From Chroococcus sp. CMT-3BRIN-NPC107 (lineage in GTDB: Bacteria > Cyanobacteriota > Cyanobacteriia > Cyanobacteriales > Chroococcidiopsidaceae): 64,000 bases of DNA. The stretch is from the NCBI GenBank assembly GCA_019359635.1, contig JAHHGY010000001.1:41741-105740 (forward strand), written 5' to 3'. The notes under the pieces were generated by a model. The model saw only the letters and a program-made list of their open reading frames with translations, was not told the origin of the DNA and ran no database searches. A program made the translations under genes and the position numbers. Below are positions 1 through 8,101 of the stretch, one piece after another; the stretch's first letter is position 1, and the number at the start of each line of letters is the position of its first letter.

Positions 1-2343
1 TTCTGCTAAGTTTGTACCTTGAATAACTTGTTGAGTGCCTTCTTCCATCGCGGTCATAACTGAACCAGTTTCGTTTTGGATTTGCCTGACGATTTGTTCG
101 ATTTCTTTAAGTGCCTTGGCAACGCGATCGGCTAATTGGCGGACTTCATCAGCTACGATCGCAAAACCTCGTCCAGCTTCTCCGGCTCTTGCCGCTTCAA
201 TACTGGCATTAAGAGCAAGCAAATTGGTTCTAGAGGCAATTTGTGAAATCAAAGCAACAATTTTTGATATTTCTTGGGATGATTCTGCTAGTCTTTTTAC
301 TTTGCGCGTTGTTTCTGCTACAGTTTGTCGGATCTCCATAATCCCCTCTACTGTCCGATCTACCGCTTCACCGCCTTTAAGGGCTGTAGCGGAGGCGGAA
401 CGAGCAACAGTTTCTGCTTCTTTAGCGCTTTCGGCTACTCGTTGAATCGCATCAGTTAGCACTTGCACGGAATTTAAAGTGACGGCTAATTGTTCGGCTT
501 GGCGTAAGGCATCAGAAGATAAATCGCGGGCAAAAGATTCGCTATCTGTTGCACCTTTATTTACTTGCTGGGCGGCGGTTTTTACCTGTTGAATAATTTC
601 GCGGAGATTGTGAATTGTCAAGTTAAAGGAGTCGGCTACGGCTCCTAGAACGTCTGCACTAACCTCGGCTTGGACGGTCAAATCTCCGCGAGCGGCTCCT
701 TCGACATCATCCAATAAACGAATTACTTGGCGTTGCAATTCCTCTTTAGCTTGTTCTTGTTCTTGAGCTTTGCGTTGCGCTTCACCAGTGGTTTCTGATA
801 GTCCTTTGACCATTTGGTTAAAATCGGTGGCAAGTAGACCAAACTCATCTTGAGAATAAACGGTGGCTTGAGCAGTAAAGTTGCCTGCCCGCAGAACTTC
901 AAATTGAGCTTTTAAGTCTGCCATCGTCTGGCTGCGGTATTTTGCCGATTTACCTTCCATAACTTTAGTCATCGCAAAACCTGCAAGTCCGGCGGCGGCA
1001 GCCATGGCTAAACCACTATTACGTACAGCAGCGCGGCTATTGACTGGAGATAGTAGTTGCCCACCCAAGGCAACAGCAGCAACTACCAAAGTAGAGACAA
1101 ATCCTACACTGACAGCCTTTAAGAATGGGTTTTTTTCTAAATTAGCGCTGTCCCAAAGATTTAATAAGCTATCTTTGCTACTATTATTGGGGCTGGCAAT
1201 AGCTGGAGTGTCTTGTTGGTAGCTCGAACTTGAGGAAGGCGAGCTATTATTGATGCTAAATACTTCCCCTTCTTCTTGATTTATCGTTTCGGGCAAGAAA
1301 AAACCACTGCTTGATTCATCATCATCCGAGAGTAAAAGCGGTCCCGACATATCTTCTAAAGAAGATGAATCCAACGATGGGTCGTAAGTATCCATGTCTT
1401 CCCTAGCATTGGCGGAGCTATGCAAATCTCTAAAGTCGGGTTGATGGTACAAGTTGGCATTGTCGAAGTAGTCAGTAGCTTCAGCTTCCTCGCTAATAGC
1501 AAGTTCGTCAGCTTGTAGTGCTGTATGGGAGCCGTTTTGACTTAAAAACCCATTTTGCCCAAAACCAGGTTCTAAAGAGATTTGTTCGTCACTATCAGTA
1601 ATATTTTCCATTGCTTGGGGATCGAGCAGATGAAACTGCTCGAAGGCAAATTCTTGGGACAAGGTATCTTGAGGCTTGCCAGCAGTTAAAAAAGTTTGGT
1701 CTTCACTGCTATCAATGGGTGGCAACTCTAGAAAATTATCCTCCGCATTGATACTAAAAGGCTCCTCTATAGAATTGGAGATCGAGGGTTTTTCACTTTC
1801 TCCTTCTTCAAAAGATCGATCCCAAGCAAAGGGGTTAGCCGAAGTTTGCAACTCATTACTAGCTAAATTGGAGTTTTCAAAATCATCACCAAAAGGCTGC
1901 TCTAAAAAATGGTTGTTGCCATCAAAGCTAGGATTAGTAGAGTCTGGGGCTAAGGGTACTGAATTTTGTACCTCTGTAATCAAAAATGTGTTTTCTAATT
2001 CTGGTTCCTGTAACCCTGATAGATTTGATGACGTTTCTTGTGCTTCGTATTGATGGACAGCTTCAAGCCCACTACTAGCGCAATCAATCAAGTCTCGGTC
2101 GGTTGTTAAGTGCAGGACTTCTTGGTATTGGGCTTTGGCGACGTTGTACTGCTCTAAAATGCAGTAAATATGACCCCGCAATAAACGGCTGCTGGGGTCG
2201 GTGGGAAAATGCTCTACCAGTTGGTCAACTAGGGTTGCCGCTTCTGAATAGTTGCCTTGAATGTAGGCTTTTTGCGCTGCTTGGTATTCTTGTTCGCGAT
2301 CGTTGCTTGATGTCATTTGCCCCTCTGCTTGCTGAGATTTCAT
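1..2343 (-). CDS. hmpD: Methyl-accepting chemotaxis protein of the pilus-taxis operon (PilJ/HmpD type), 3' end beyond window
   Basis: Open for all 781 codons visible on the minus strand, running off the window's left edge. The first ~100 residues look like tetratricopeptide helices ([38 protein letters not shown]). An acidic, Ser-rich low-complexity stretch follows to about residue 400, then two hydrophobic segments near residues 410-428 and 441-456, a HAMP-like region, and the MCP signalling hairpin with the conserved tip ([20 protein letters not shown]). It is expected to pass signals to CheW and CheA and so control type IV pilus direction. The start ATG overlaps the cheW stop as ATGA, which suggests translational coupling. 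There is no obvious large periplasmic sensor domain between the membrane segments, so sensing is probably cytoplasmic or membrane-based. Family assignment is firm; the hmpD name rests on gene order. Confidence 0.9.
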   Translation of the reverse strand, partial: MKSQQAEGQMTSSNDREQEYQAAQKAYIQGNYSEAATLVDQLVEHFPTDPSSRLLRGHIYCILEQYNVAKAQYQEVLHLTTDRDLIDCASSGLEAVHQYEAQETSSNLSGLQEPELENTFLITEVQNSVPLAPDSTNPSFDGNNHFLEQPFGDDFENSNLASNELQTSANPFAWDRSFEEGESEKPSISNSIEEPFSINAEDNFLELPPIDSSEDQTFLTAGKPQDTLSQEFAFEQFHLLDPQAMENITDSDEQISLEPGFGQNGFLSQNGSHTALQADELAISEEAEATDYFDNANLYHQPDFRDLHSSANAREDMDTYDPSLDSSSLEDMSGPLLLSDDDESSSGFFLPETINQEEGEVFSINNSSPSSSSSYQQDTPAIASPNNSSKDSLLNLWDSANLEKNPFLKAVSVGFVSTLVVAAVALGGQLLSPVNSRAAVRNSGLAMAAAAGLAGFAMTKVMEGKSAKYRSQTMADLKAQFEVLRAGNFTAQATVYSQDEFGLLATDFNQMVKGLSETTGEAQRKAQEQEQAKEELQRQVIRLLDDVEGAARGDLTVQAEVSADVLGAVADSFNLTIHNLREIIQQVKTAAQQVNKGATDSESFARDLSSDALRQAEQLAVTLNSVQVLTDAIQRVAESAKEAETVARSASATALKGGEAVDRTVEGIMEIRQTVAETTRKVKRLAESSQEISKIVALISQIASRTNLLALNASIEAARAGEAGRGFAIVADEVRQLADRVAKALKEIEQIVRQIQNETGSVMTAMEEGTQQVIQGTNLAE

Positions 2344-2870
2344 GCTAGCCATAGCTCACTTTGTACGATTGCTCTTTGATCCAGCAGTTGCAGGCTTTTG
2401 TTGGTAAGCTCGTCTAGCATCCACTCACCCCGCAAGAAGGATTTTGCTGTACTGTCTGGAATATTTTTTTGTTGTATTTCTTCTACATTTAGCCATTCCA
2501 TGCCGATGATGCGATCGACGGCCAACCCCACCATAATGTCTTGTTCTTCAACGGCGATTACAGAAATCTCCGCTCGTTCGGTATTTAAAGCATTTGGCTC
2601 GCCCAGAAAGTAGCTGAGGTCGGCGACCCAAATTACTCTACCACGCAAGTTTAATGTCCCTAAAAGTGCATAAGGTGCGTTAGGAATGGGTGTTATTCGA
2701 TCTAAAGGCGCGGCAATTACTTCGCGAACTACCGTTGCGGGTAAGGCAAATTCTCGCTCGGAAGCTACGTAAAAACGCAGGTATAGTTCGCCTTCTTTGT
2801 TTTCTAAGTCTTGAAACTCAGTTAAATGTTGCTTTGGGCTGCTACTGGTTAAGGAATTAGTTTCCATCAT
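2340..2870 (-). CDS. hmpC: CheW-like coupling protein of the pilus-taxis operon (PilI/HmpC type)
   Basis: A 176-residue CheW-domain protein. It shows the usual CheW features: [23 protein letters not shown], then [19 protein letters not shown] near residues 55-75, and [14 protein letters not shown] in the second half. CheW scaffolds the MCP to the CheA kinase. Two ATGs stand side by side; a Shine-Dalgarno match (GAGGTGG) lies at good spacing for the second one (2867), so the protein may start one residue later. It begins 12 nt after the CheY-like gene and overlaps the MCP start by 4 nt, so the three genes form one transcription unit. Confidence 0.92.
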   Translation of the reverse strand: MMETNSLTSSSPKQHLTEFQDLENKEGELYLRFYVASEREFALPATVVREVIAAPLDRITPIPNAPYALLGTLNLRGRVIWVADLSYFLGEPNALNTERAEISVIAVEEQDIMVGLAVDRIIGMEWLNVEEIQQKNIPDSTAKSFLRGEWMLDELTNKSLQLLDQRAIVQSELWLA

Positions 2871-2882
2871 GCCACCTCGTTT

Positions 2883-3248
2883 TTAACCTCGGAGTAGTTG
2901 TTTGACGGTTCCTACCAATTCTTTTGGTTGAAACGGTTTGACGATATAAGCATCCGCGCCTTGCTTCATCCCCCAGTAGCGATCGAATTCTTCGCCTTTG
3001 GAGGAACACATTACCACGGGTACGCCTTGGGTTTTGGGGTCGGTTTTTAGGCGACGGCAAACCTCGTAGCCATTCATTCTGGGCATGACAATATCGAGAA
3101 CTACTATATCTGGACGAAAACTTTGGATTTGTTCCAAAGCTTCCATACCATCAGTGGCGATCGCTACTACTAAGCCGCTACCTTTGAGGAGATCGGTAAT
3201 CATCTCCCTTTGAGTAATACTATCTTCTACAACTAAAACTGTACTCAT
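2883..3248 (-). CDS. hmpB: CheY-like response regulator of the pilus-taxis operon (PilH/HmpB type)
   Basis: A single receiver domain of 121 residues. The start is taken at the ATG of MSTVLVVEDS because the domain begins there; the frame stays open upstream to 3302 but adds only a non-domain extension. All phosphorylation residues are present: the acidic pair (VVEDS), the phosphoacceptor Asp in VLDIVMPRMNGYEV, the Ser after MC in the switch position, and Lys in YIVKPFQP. It should be phosphorylated by the CheA-like kinase, whose gene is expected beyond the left edge. It precedes the cheW-like gene by 12 nt. Confidence 0.9.
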   Translation of the reverse strand: MSTVLVVEDSITQREMITDLLKGSGLVVAIATDGMEALEQIQSFRPDIVVLDIVMPRMNGYEVCRRLKTDPKTQGVPVVMCSSKGEEFDRYWGMKQGADAYIVKPFQPKELVGTVKQLLRG

Positions 3249-3698
3249 AACTGCTAATTTGCTTTTTGGGTCAAACGTTCCCAATTGAGAACGAACTACC
3301 ATAACTTATCGTAAATAACGTTTAATCATTTAAGTAGCCGACTAGAATGGATACTTTTTGATTAAATAGTAACAATGAAATTGTGCCAGCTAATTTTTAT
3401 ATAGATTTTTATTTCATCGTACTTTCAAGTAACAATGCACCTAGCGTATTAATAAAGGATTTTAGAAAAGTTAAAAAACTATAAGTTAAATATTCTGTCC
3501 CTAAGCTGAATCCGCAACTCCGGTAGAAATTTAAACTAACGTTCCTAACCAAACTACAAAACAAACTTAACGCTACCCATGCTATGGTTCCAAGCGAAAA
3601 TTCACTGAGAACTCACTTGAAATAGATTGAAGTAGGCTTTTGTATCGGTGAATGTACGTAGACAATAGCTGGGTTTAGAGAATTATTGTGGGAGTAAT
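3249..3698. other. Intergenic region between the two response-regulator genes
   Basis: About 450 bp, AT-rich, with no convincing ORF, tRNA or strong terminator. It probably carries a promoter for the hmpB-C-D genes, since the gap is long for an operon, but I cannot place the -10 and -35 boxes. Confidence 0.5.
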
Positions 3699-4931
3699 TT
3701 ATTTAACAAGTGTTGGGGAATCAATGATAGTACGGAAGTTTAAATATTTTTCTATTAATACTAATAATTGTTGCTCGATAATTGGGGCAATCAAATAATC
3801 TGTAGCTCCAAGCATTCGGGCTTTGATTCGTTCGATAAAAAGGTCTTTGCTACTAAGTAAGATAATTGGCGTAGAGCGAAAAACACTAGAACGTCGGAGC
3901 ATAGCACAAAACTCGTAGCCATCTAGTGGAGACGACAGTGCCAAGTCACAGAAAATTAAATCTGGCTTGATTTGAAATAGCACGTTAAGAACCGTACTTC
4001 GATCGTCGAGAAAGATCGCTTCTATTTTTTGGTGGTGCTGGCTCAAAATAGACTTGAGAACTTGAGAATTCGCTAGAGATTCAGCAATACAAGCAATCTT
4101 AAAAGGTTTTGGTAGAGAAAATAATTGCGAGAAATCGGTACTGAAAGCGGTGCTACTGACGGTGGGAGAAATCAACTGTACCCAACCTTTTTGAATAAAA
4201 GGATAAATTGCTCTAGCAACGGTTACTAGCTCTCGATTGAGATAGCGGGCTAATTGGCGCAGAGAAGTTTTGCCGTCAGCCCAATGCTCTAAGTGGTTGA
4301 TAGTAGAGGCGGGCAAATATTGATGCAACTGTAGCTTGTCTGTAACGATTGGACACTGGGCGCAGGAAGTAATGTGGGGATGTACTTGTTTCCATTGTTG
4401 CATTTGCTGCATAATTTTTATGACGGTCGAGCTAATTTTTAAAGTAGTTAATTGCGGTACTAAGGCAGGAGCGTTTTCAAAAATAAACGTACCTTGATGT
4501 AAACTGAGCAAGTCAAATAGCGTTTCATGAATAATACTGTGAATAACTTTGCGTCCTTGACTTGGAGTTAGGAAGTTATGTTCTAGTAGCCCCCACAGGT
4601 AGGTATATTCAGGAATATTGTAGGTTCCCTCGCCGGAAACTTGTAAATTGTCAAGGACAGAAGCGACTTGATAACGGCGGAGGTAGTCACGCAGGCGAAA
4701 TAAGTTGGTGCTGCTATCAGTGGCGTAGATAATTTGCCCGTTGAGGAAAAAGACAAACCAAGAACGAGTTGGCAAAGATGAAGAACTGTGTAATCCTAGG
4801 CTTGGATCGATCTCTCGATTAGGAGTTACGCGATCGCCATAGGCTTCCACAAGCAGTTCGCCAGTTCGCTGACCTATCTCAATCAACTGGAGGATACTGC
4901 GGATATCAATTTCATTAAGGTTGCCTTGCAT
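3699..4931 (-). CDS. hmpA: PATAN/DUF4388-receiver protein (PatA/PilG/HmpA type)
   Basis: A 410-residue protein. The N-terminus (GNLNEIDIRSILQLIEIG, RTGELLVE) is the DUF4388/PATAN start seen in cyanobacterial PatA-family regulators. A middle helical region contains a CAQC motif (near residues 190-195). The C-terminal receiver fold covers about residues 275-405. The phosphoacceptor Asp is present (LIFCDLALSSPLDGYEF), but the acidic pair is replaced (ACIAES) and the conserved Lys is missing (DYLIAPI instead of a KP motif). This receiver may therefore not be phosphorylated normally. The gene heads the pilus-taxis cluster and is divergent from hmpF, as expected for a regulator of type IV pilus positioning or motility. 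Confidence 0.85.
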   Translation of the reverse strand: MQGNLNEIDIRSILQLIEIGQRTGELLVEAYGDRVTPNREIDPSLGLHSSSSLPTRSWFVFFLNGQIIYATDSSTNLFRLRDYLRRYQVASVLDNLQVSGEGTYNIPEYTYLWGLLEHNFLTPSQGRKVIHSIIHETLFDLLSLHQGTFIFENAPALVPQLTTLKISSTVIKIMQQMQQWKQVHPHITSCAQCPIVTDKLQLHQYLPASTINHLEHWADGKTSLRQLARYLNRELVTVARAIYPFIQKGWVQLISPTVSSTAFSTDFSQLFSLPKPFKIACIAESLANSQVLKSILSQHHQKIEAIFLDDRSTVLNVLFQIKPDLIFCDLALSSPLDGYEFCAMLRRSSVFRSTPIILLSSKDLFIERIKARMLGATDYLIAPIIEQQLLVLIEKYLNFRTIIDSPTLVK

Positions 4932-5401
4932 TTAACTAATCGCTCCCATTATTTCAATTGGTGTTATTGTCTGAGTTAATTTTGCCCAAGGTTAATAAAA
5001 ATGTTTATATAGAAGTAAAAATTTATCCAAAAGGTAGGGGCAAAAAGTTAAAAAGAGTTTGGCTTTGGTGGCAAAACAAGGGTAAAAAGCGATCGTTATT
5101 TGATGGGCAGCAATTTGACCCGACGGAGGTTTAATTATGTTACTCAAGTTTGAGTGGTAATATGTAACAAATAGTTGGCAATTAGTAGTTATAGAGTTTA
5201 TTTAGTAGCAATCCTGGCTCAGTCAGTCCAAAATAAAAGCAATATAATTTTGCGCTTAGTAGTTTGCCAGCCAAAATAAAAGGAGAAAACTTCTTTGTCT
5301 TGCTTTTTAACTAAGTTTAATGCAAACAGAATAAAAAATTTTTCTCAAGTAAGGTTTGAACCCAAGATCGGGCATCAGGTATATTTAAGAGGGCGATCGG
5401 C
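4932..5401. other. Divergent intergenic region between hmpA-like gene and hmpF
   Basis: 470 bp, A/T-rich, containing one GCGATCG site near 5090. It must hold both divergent promoters, but none is unambiguous. No ORF or RNA gene was recognised. Confidence 0.5.
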
Positions 5402-7123
5402 GTGCTGTATTTAGCAGAAGTACAAAAGCAAAAAAGTAAGACTGGATTTATGGGAGCCGCGAAGGTGGAGCTAAAGTTGCTTGCTTATCAACGACCAGAT
5501 CAAAGCTGGGCGGCGGTGCAGGGAGAGGAAGCGATCGCAGCCGAGGAAGCTAACAATTTTAATGTTGGGGTATTAGTATTAGCTGACTTAAATGCTAATA
5601 GACAAGCCCAGCAAATCCGCGAGGCTGGTCGACCTTTGGTAGGAATACTGCAAAGTTTTTCTCGCCAGATGGAAAAAGCGAAAGCTCAGGAAGAAGAAAT
5701 CGAGCAGTGGAAGCAGTCTTTAACTTACCAAAGTGAAGAATTAAACCGCCGCAATATGGAGTTAGAGGGGCGGCTAGATCAGCTACAGCATATAGAAGAT
5801 GACTTTGCGCATTTAGAAGTGCAAAAACAAGCATTTGCAACGGCGCAAACCAACGTAGAACAACTGCAAGCGGAAGTTGAGCGCAGTCAGACTGAATTAG
5901 AAGGTGCTTGGGAACACTTGCGGGGCGAACAGCGCCGCTTAGAGGAACAGCAAGGCACAATGCTAGATGACGGCACTAAGCAGCAATTGCAACAAATGCT
6001 CGATCTCCTAGCACGTAGTGTGGAACCAAAAGCCGCCTTAAAAGAACAGCTAATTGGTTCTACAGAAATCGTCAACGAGCAGCAAAATATCTTGAACTAC
6101 CACTGGCAGCAATTTGAGCAGCAACGGGCTAACGCCGAAGGTCAGCAGGGAGAAGTAGATAACCTCAAGGCTATGTTGACTAGCCGTCAAACCCAGTGGG
6201 ATGTAAAACAAAAGTCTTTAGACGCGGTTTTAATAGAATTGCAGGTACACAAGTCTACGCTCAACACCAAGCAAGAAGACGCGCAAATTCTCGGTATTAA
6301 GTTACGCAAGCAAGAAGAAATTTATCACCAGTTGCATCGCTTAGTGGATCTGGCTCATCTTGATAGCGCTCAAAGTGTGGATTTGGACGCGCTAGAAAAT
6401 ATGTCGTTAGACCAGCTACAGCAAGTAATTCAAGATTTGCAACGAGATTTGGCAGGGGCTTCTCGGTTTGTCAACGATCAAGAAGAAGAACTCAGCTTTT
6501 TGCAGCAAAATATTGACGAGTTACAAGGAAAGTTGAGCCAAACAAGGGATAGTGACTTATCTAGGCTAGAAACTGAATTAGCCGACGAGCGGGATACTTA
6601 TGAATTTTTGAATCAAACTTTAGTCGGTCAGCGTCAAAACTTGCAAGAGCGCAAACAATTTTTAAATCAGCATCAGTCGGTGCTATGGCGACGGCAAGGA
6701 ATTACACCTGCTAGCAGACAAGAGGACTATAAAATTGATTTGAGTCCAATTTTGGTGCAAATAGACGCAATCAAACAGCAGCAAGCAAAAGAACTGCAAA
6801 AGCTAGAACAAGAAATTACCCAGTTGGGGGCGCATATTCAGCAATTGCAAGAGAATGTCTCGCAGCAAACTAGCGCCCAGCAATCAATTCGTCAGCAGTT
6901 GCAAGAATTAGCAGAAAATTTGCGATCGCAAGTAGAAGTAACGGCTCAGGGTTGGGGTAAAGTGCATCTTTATCAAGAAATGCTTCAACCAGTTCAAGAC
7001 AATTTAGATGGGTTGAAGCAGAAGTTAGCAGCGATTTCTGCTAATATCGAAAACTTGCAAGTTCCTGACGAGCAAATGCAAGTAGAGCAGATTCGAGAGA
7101 AATTATTGAGCAATGCAATTTAG
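5402..7123 (+). CDS. hmpF: Pilus motility taxis protein HmpF, coiled-coil
   Basis: A 573-residue protein starting with the family-typical MLYLAEVQKQK; the start codon is GTG. After a ~100-residue globular head (KVELKLLAYQRPDQSW) almost the whole protein is Gln/Glu-rich heptad coiled coil (for example LQQNIDELQGKLSQ, LQERKQFLNQHQ). HmpF is a cyanobacteria-specific protein needed for type IV pilus motility and phototaxis in Nostoc and unicellular species. It lies divergently from the hmpA-like gene, which supports the assignment. There is no signal peptide or membrane segment, so it is cytoplasmic. It converges on tilS with a 4-nt overlap of the stop codons. Confidence 0.88.
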   Translation: MLYLAEVQKQKSKTGFMGAAKVELKLLAYQRPDQSWAAVQGEEAIAAEEANNFNVGVLVLADLNANRQAQQIREAGRPLVGILQSFSRQMEKAKAQEEEIEQWKQSLTYQSEELNRRNMELEGRLDQLQHIEDDFAHLEVQKQAFATAQTNVEQLQAEVERSQTELEGAWEHLRGEQRRLEEQQGTMLDDGTKQQLQQMLDLLARSVEPKAALKEQLIGSTEIVNEQQNILNYHWQQFEQQRANAEGQQGEVDNLKAMLTSRQTQWDVKQKSLDAVLIELQVHKSTLNTKQEDAQILGIKLRKQEEIYHQLHRLVDLAHLDSAQSVDLDALENMSLDQLQQVIQDLQRDLAGASRFVNDQEEELSFLQQNIDELQGKLSQTRDSDLSRLETELADERDTYEFLNQTLVGQRQNLQERKQFLNQHQSVLWRRQGITPASRQEDYKIDLSPILVQIDAIKQQQAKELQKLEQEITQLGAHIQQLQENVSQQTSAQQSIRQQLQELAENLRSQVEVTAQGWGKVHLYQEMLQPVQDNLDGLKQKLAAISANIENLQVPDEQMQVEQIREKLLSNAI

Positions 7124-8100
7124 GGTAGGATTAAAACGATCCAGCCATTTTCTACTTTAGCGATCGCGCCGCCGGCTAAAGGATCGGTTTGGGTTTTATT
7201 AGGGGCAGAAATTAGGGCAATTAGTTTCTCAATTCCCTCGAAGTTAGGACTGCGATCGAGGGCTTGCTGAAGCAGTTGGCGCAAAACTCGACGTTGCAAG
7301 GCTAAGGGTGAAGCTTGCAATACTTGGCAATTTAGTTTTAGCGGTTCAGTGGGATGACGAGCTTGGGCGTACAGTTGGTGAGAGGCAAGCTCTAAATACT
7401 CTACTTCGCAATGTAATAGTTCGGCAGTTTGAGCTAGGGCTATTTCTACTTGGGGGTTAAAGGTATGCAAATAGGGCAATAATTCGTGACGAATCCGATT
7501 TCGGGCGTATTTCAAGTCAAGATTTGTGCTATCTTCCCAAACTGGCAACTGCATAGCTTGACAAAATTGAGCAGTGGCGGCTCTTTGAATTTGAAGTAGA
7601 GGACGAATTAGTTGTAACTCACAGTTAAGCTGACGCTGCCAAGTTAGGGCTTGTAACCCATCGGCTCCACTACCGCGAATCAAGTTGTAGAGTAAAGTTT
7701 CGGCGCGATCGCTGCTAGTATGACCAGTAACAATGTATTGGTAGTCATGGGCTATGGCGATTTTACTAAGAGCTTTGTAACGCCATTGGCGAGCGGCGGC
7801 TTCGCTTGGCAAAGAACGGTCAGTAGTAGCGCCGTAATAAGGGATTGACCAGGAGTTAGCTAGATTTTTGACATGGAGGGCATTAGCCTGAGAATCGGTG
7901 CGGAGGCGATGATTGCAGTGAGCGATCGCCAGCTTCCAGTTCCATTTCGGTTGCAAGTCTATTAAAAGTTTAATCAAGCATAAAGAATCTTGACCTCCAG
8001 AAACGGCAATTAGTAAATGCCGATCTTTAGGCAAAAGATGGCGTAATCTCAAAGTACGGTGCAATTGGGCATGAAGTGGTGTCCAAGGAGCGCGACTCAT
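7120..8100 (-). CDS. tilS: tRNA(Ile)-lysidine synthase
   Basis: A 326-residue N-type ATP pyrophosphatase. The PP-loop (LIAVSGGQDSLCLIK) is near residue 33, and CNHRLRTDS, TGHTSSDRAETLLYNLIRGSG and WEDSTNLDLKYARNRIRHELLP are all diagnostic of TilS. It attaches lysine to C34 of tRNA-Ile(CAU), changing codon reading from AUG to AUA; it is normally essential. It lies only 2 nt downstream of the outer-membrane protein gene on the same strand and could be co-transcribed with it. The length is typical for cyanobacterial TilS, which lacks the long C-terminal extension. Confidence 0.95.
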   Translation of the reverse strand: MSRAPWTPLHAQLHRTLRLRHLLPKDRHLLIAVSGGQDSLCLIKLLIDLQPKWNWKLAIAHCNHRLRTDSQANALHVKNLANSWSIPYYGATTDRSLPSEAAARQWRYKALSKIAIAHDYQYIVTGHTSSDRAETLLYNLIRGSGADGLQALTWQRQLNCELQLIRPLLQIQRAATAQFCQAMQLPVWEDSTNLDLKYARNRIRHELLPYLHTFNPQVEIALAQTAELLHCEVEYLELASHQLYAQARHPTEPLKLNCQVLQASPLALQRRVLRQLLQQALDRSPNFEGIEKLIALISAPNKTQTDPLAGGAIAKVENGWIVLILP

Positions 8101-8101
8101 T

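Noticed and set aside
1004..2348. Plus-strand ORFs within the left-edge region
   Set aside because: They are antisense to the continuous MCP reading frame, which shows clear family motifs.
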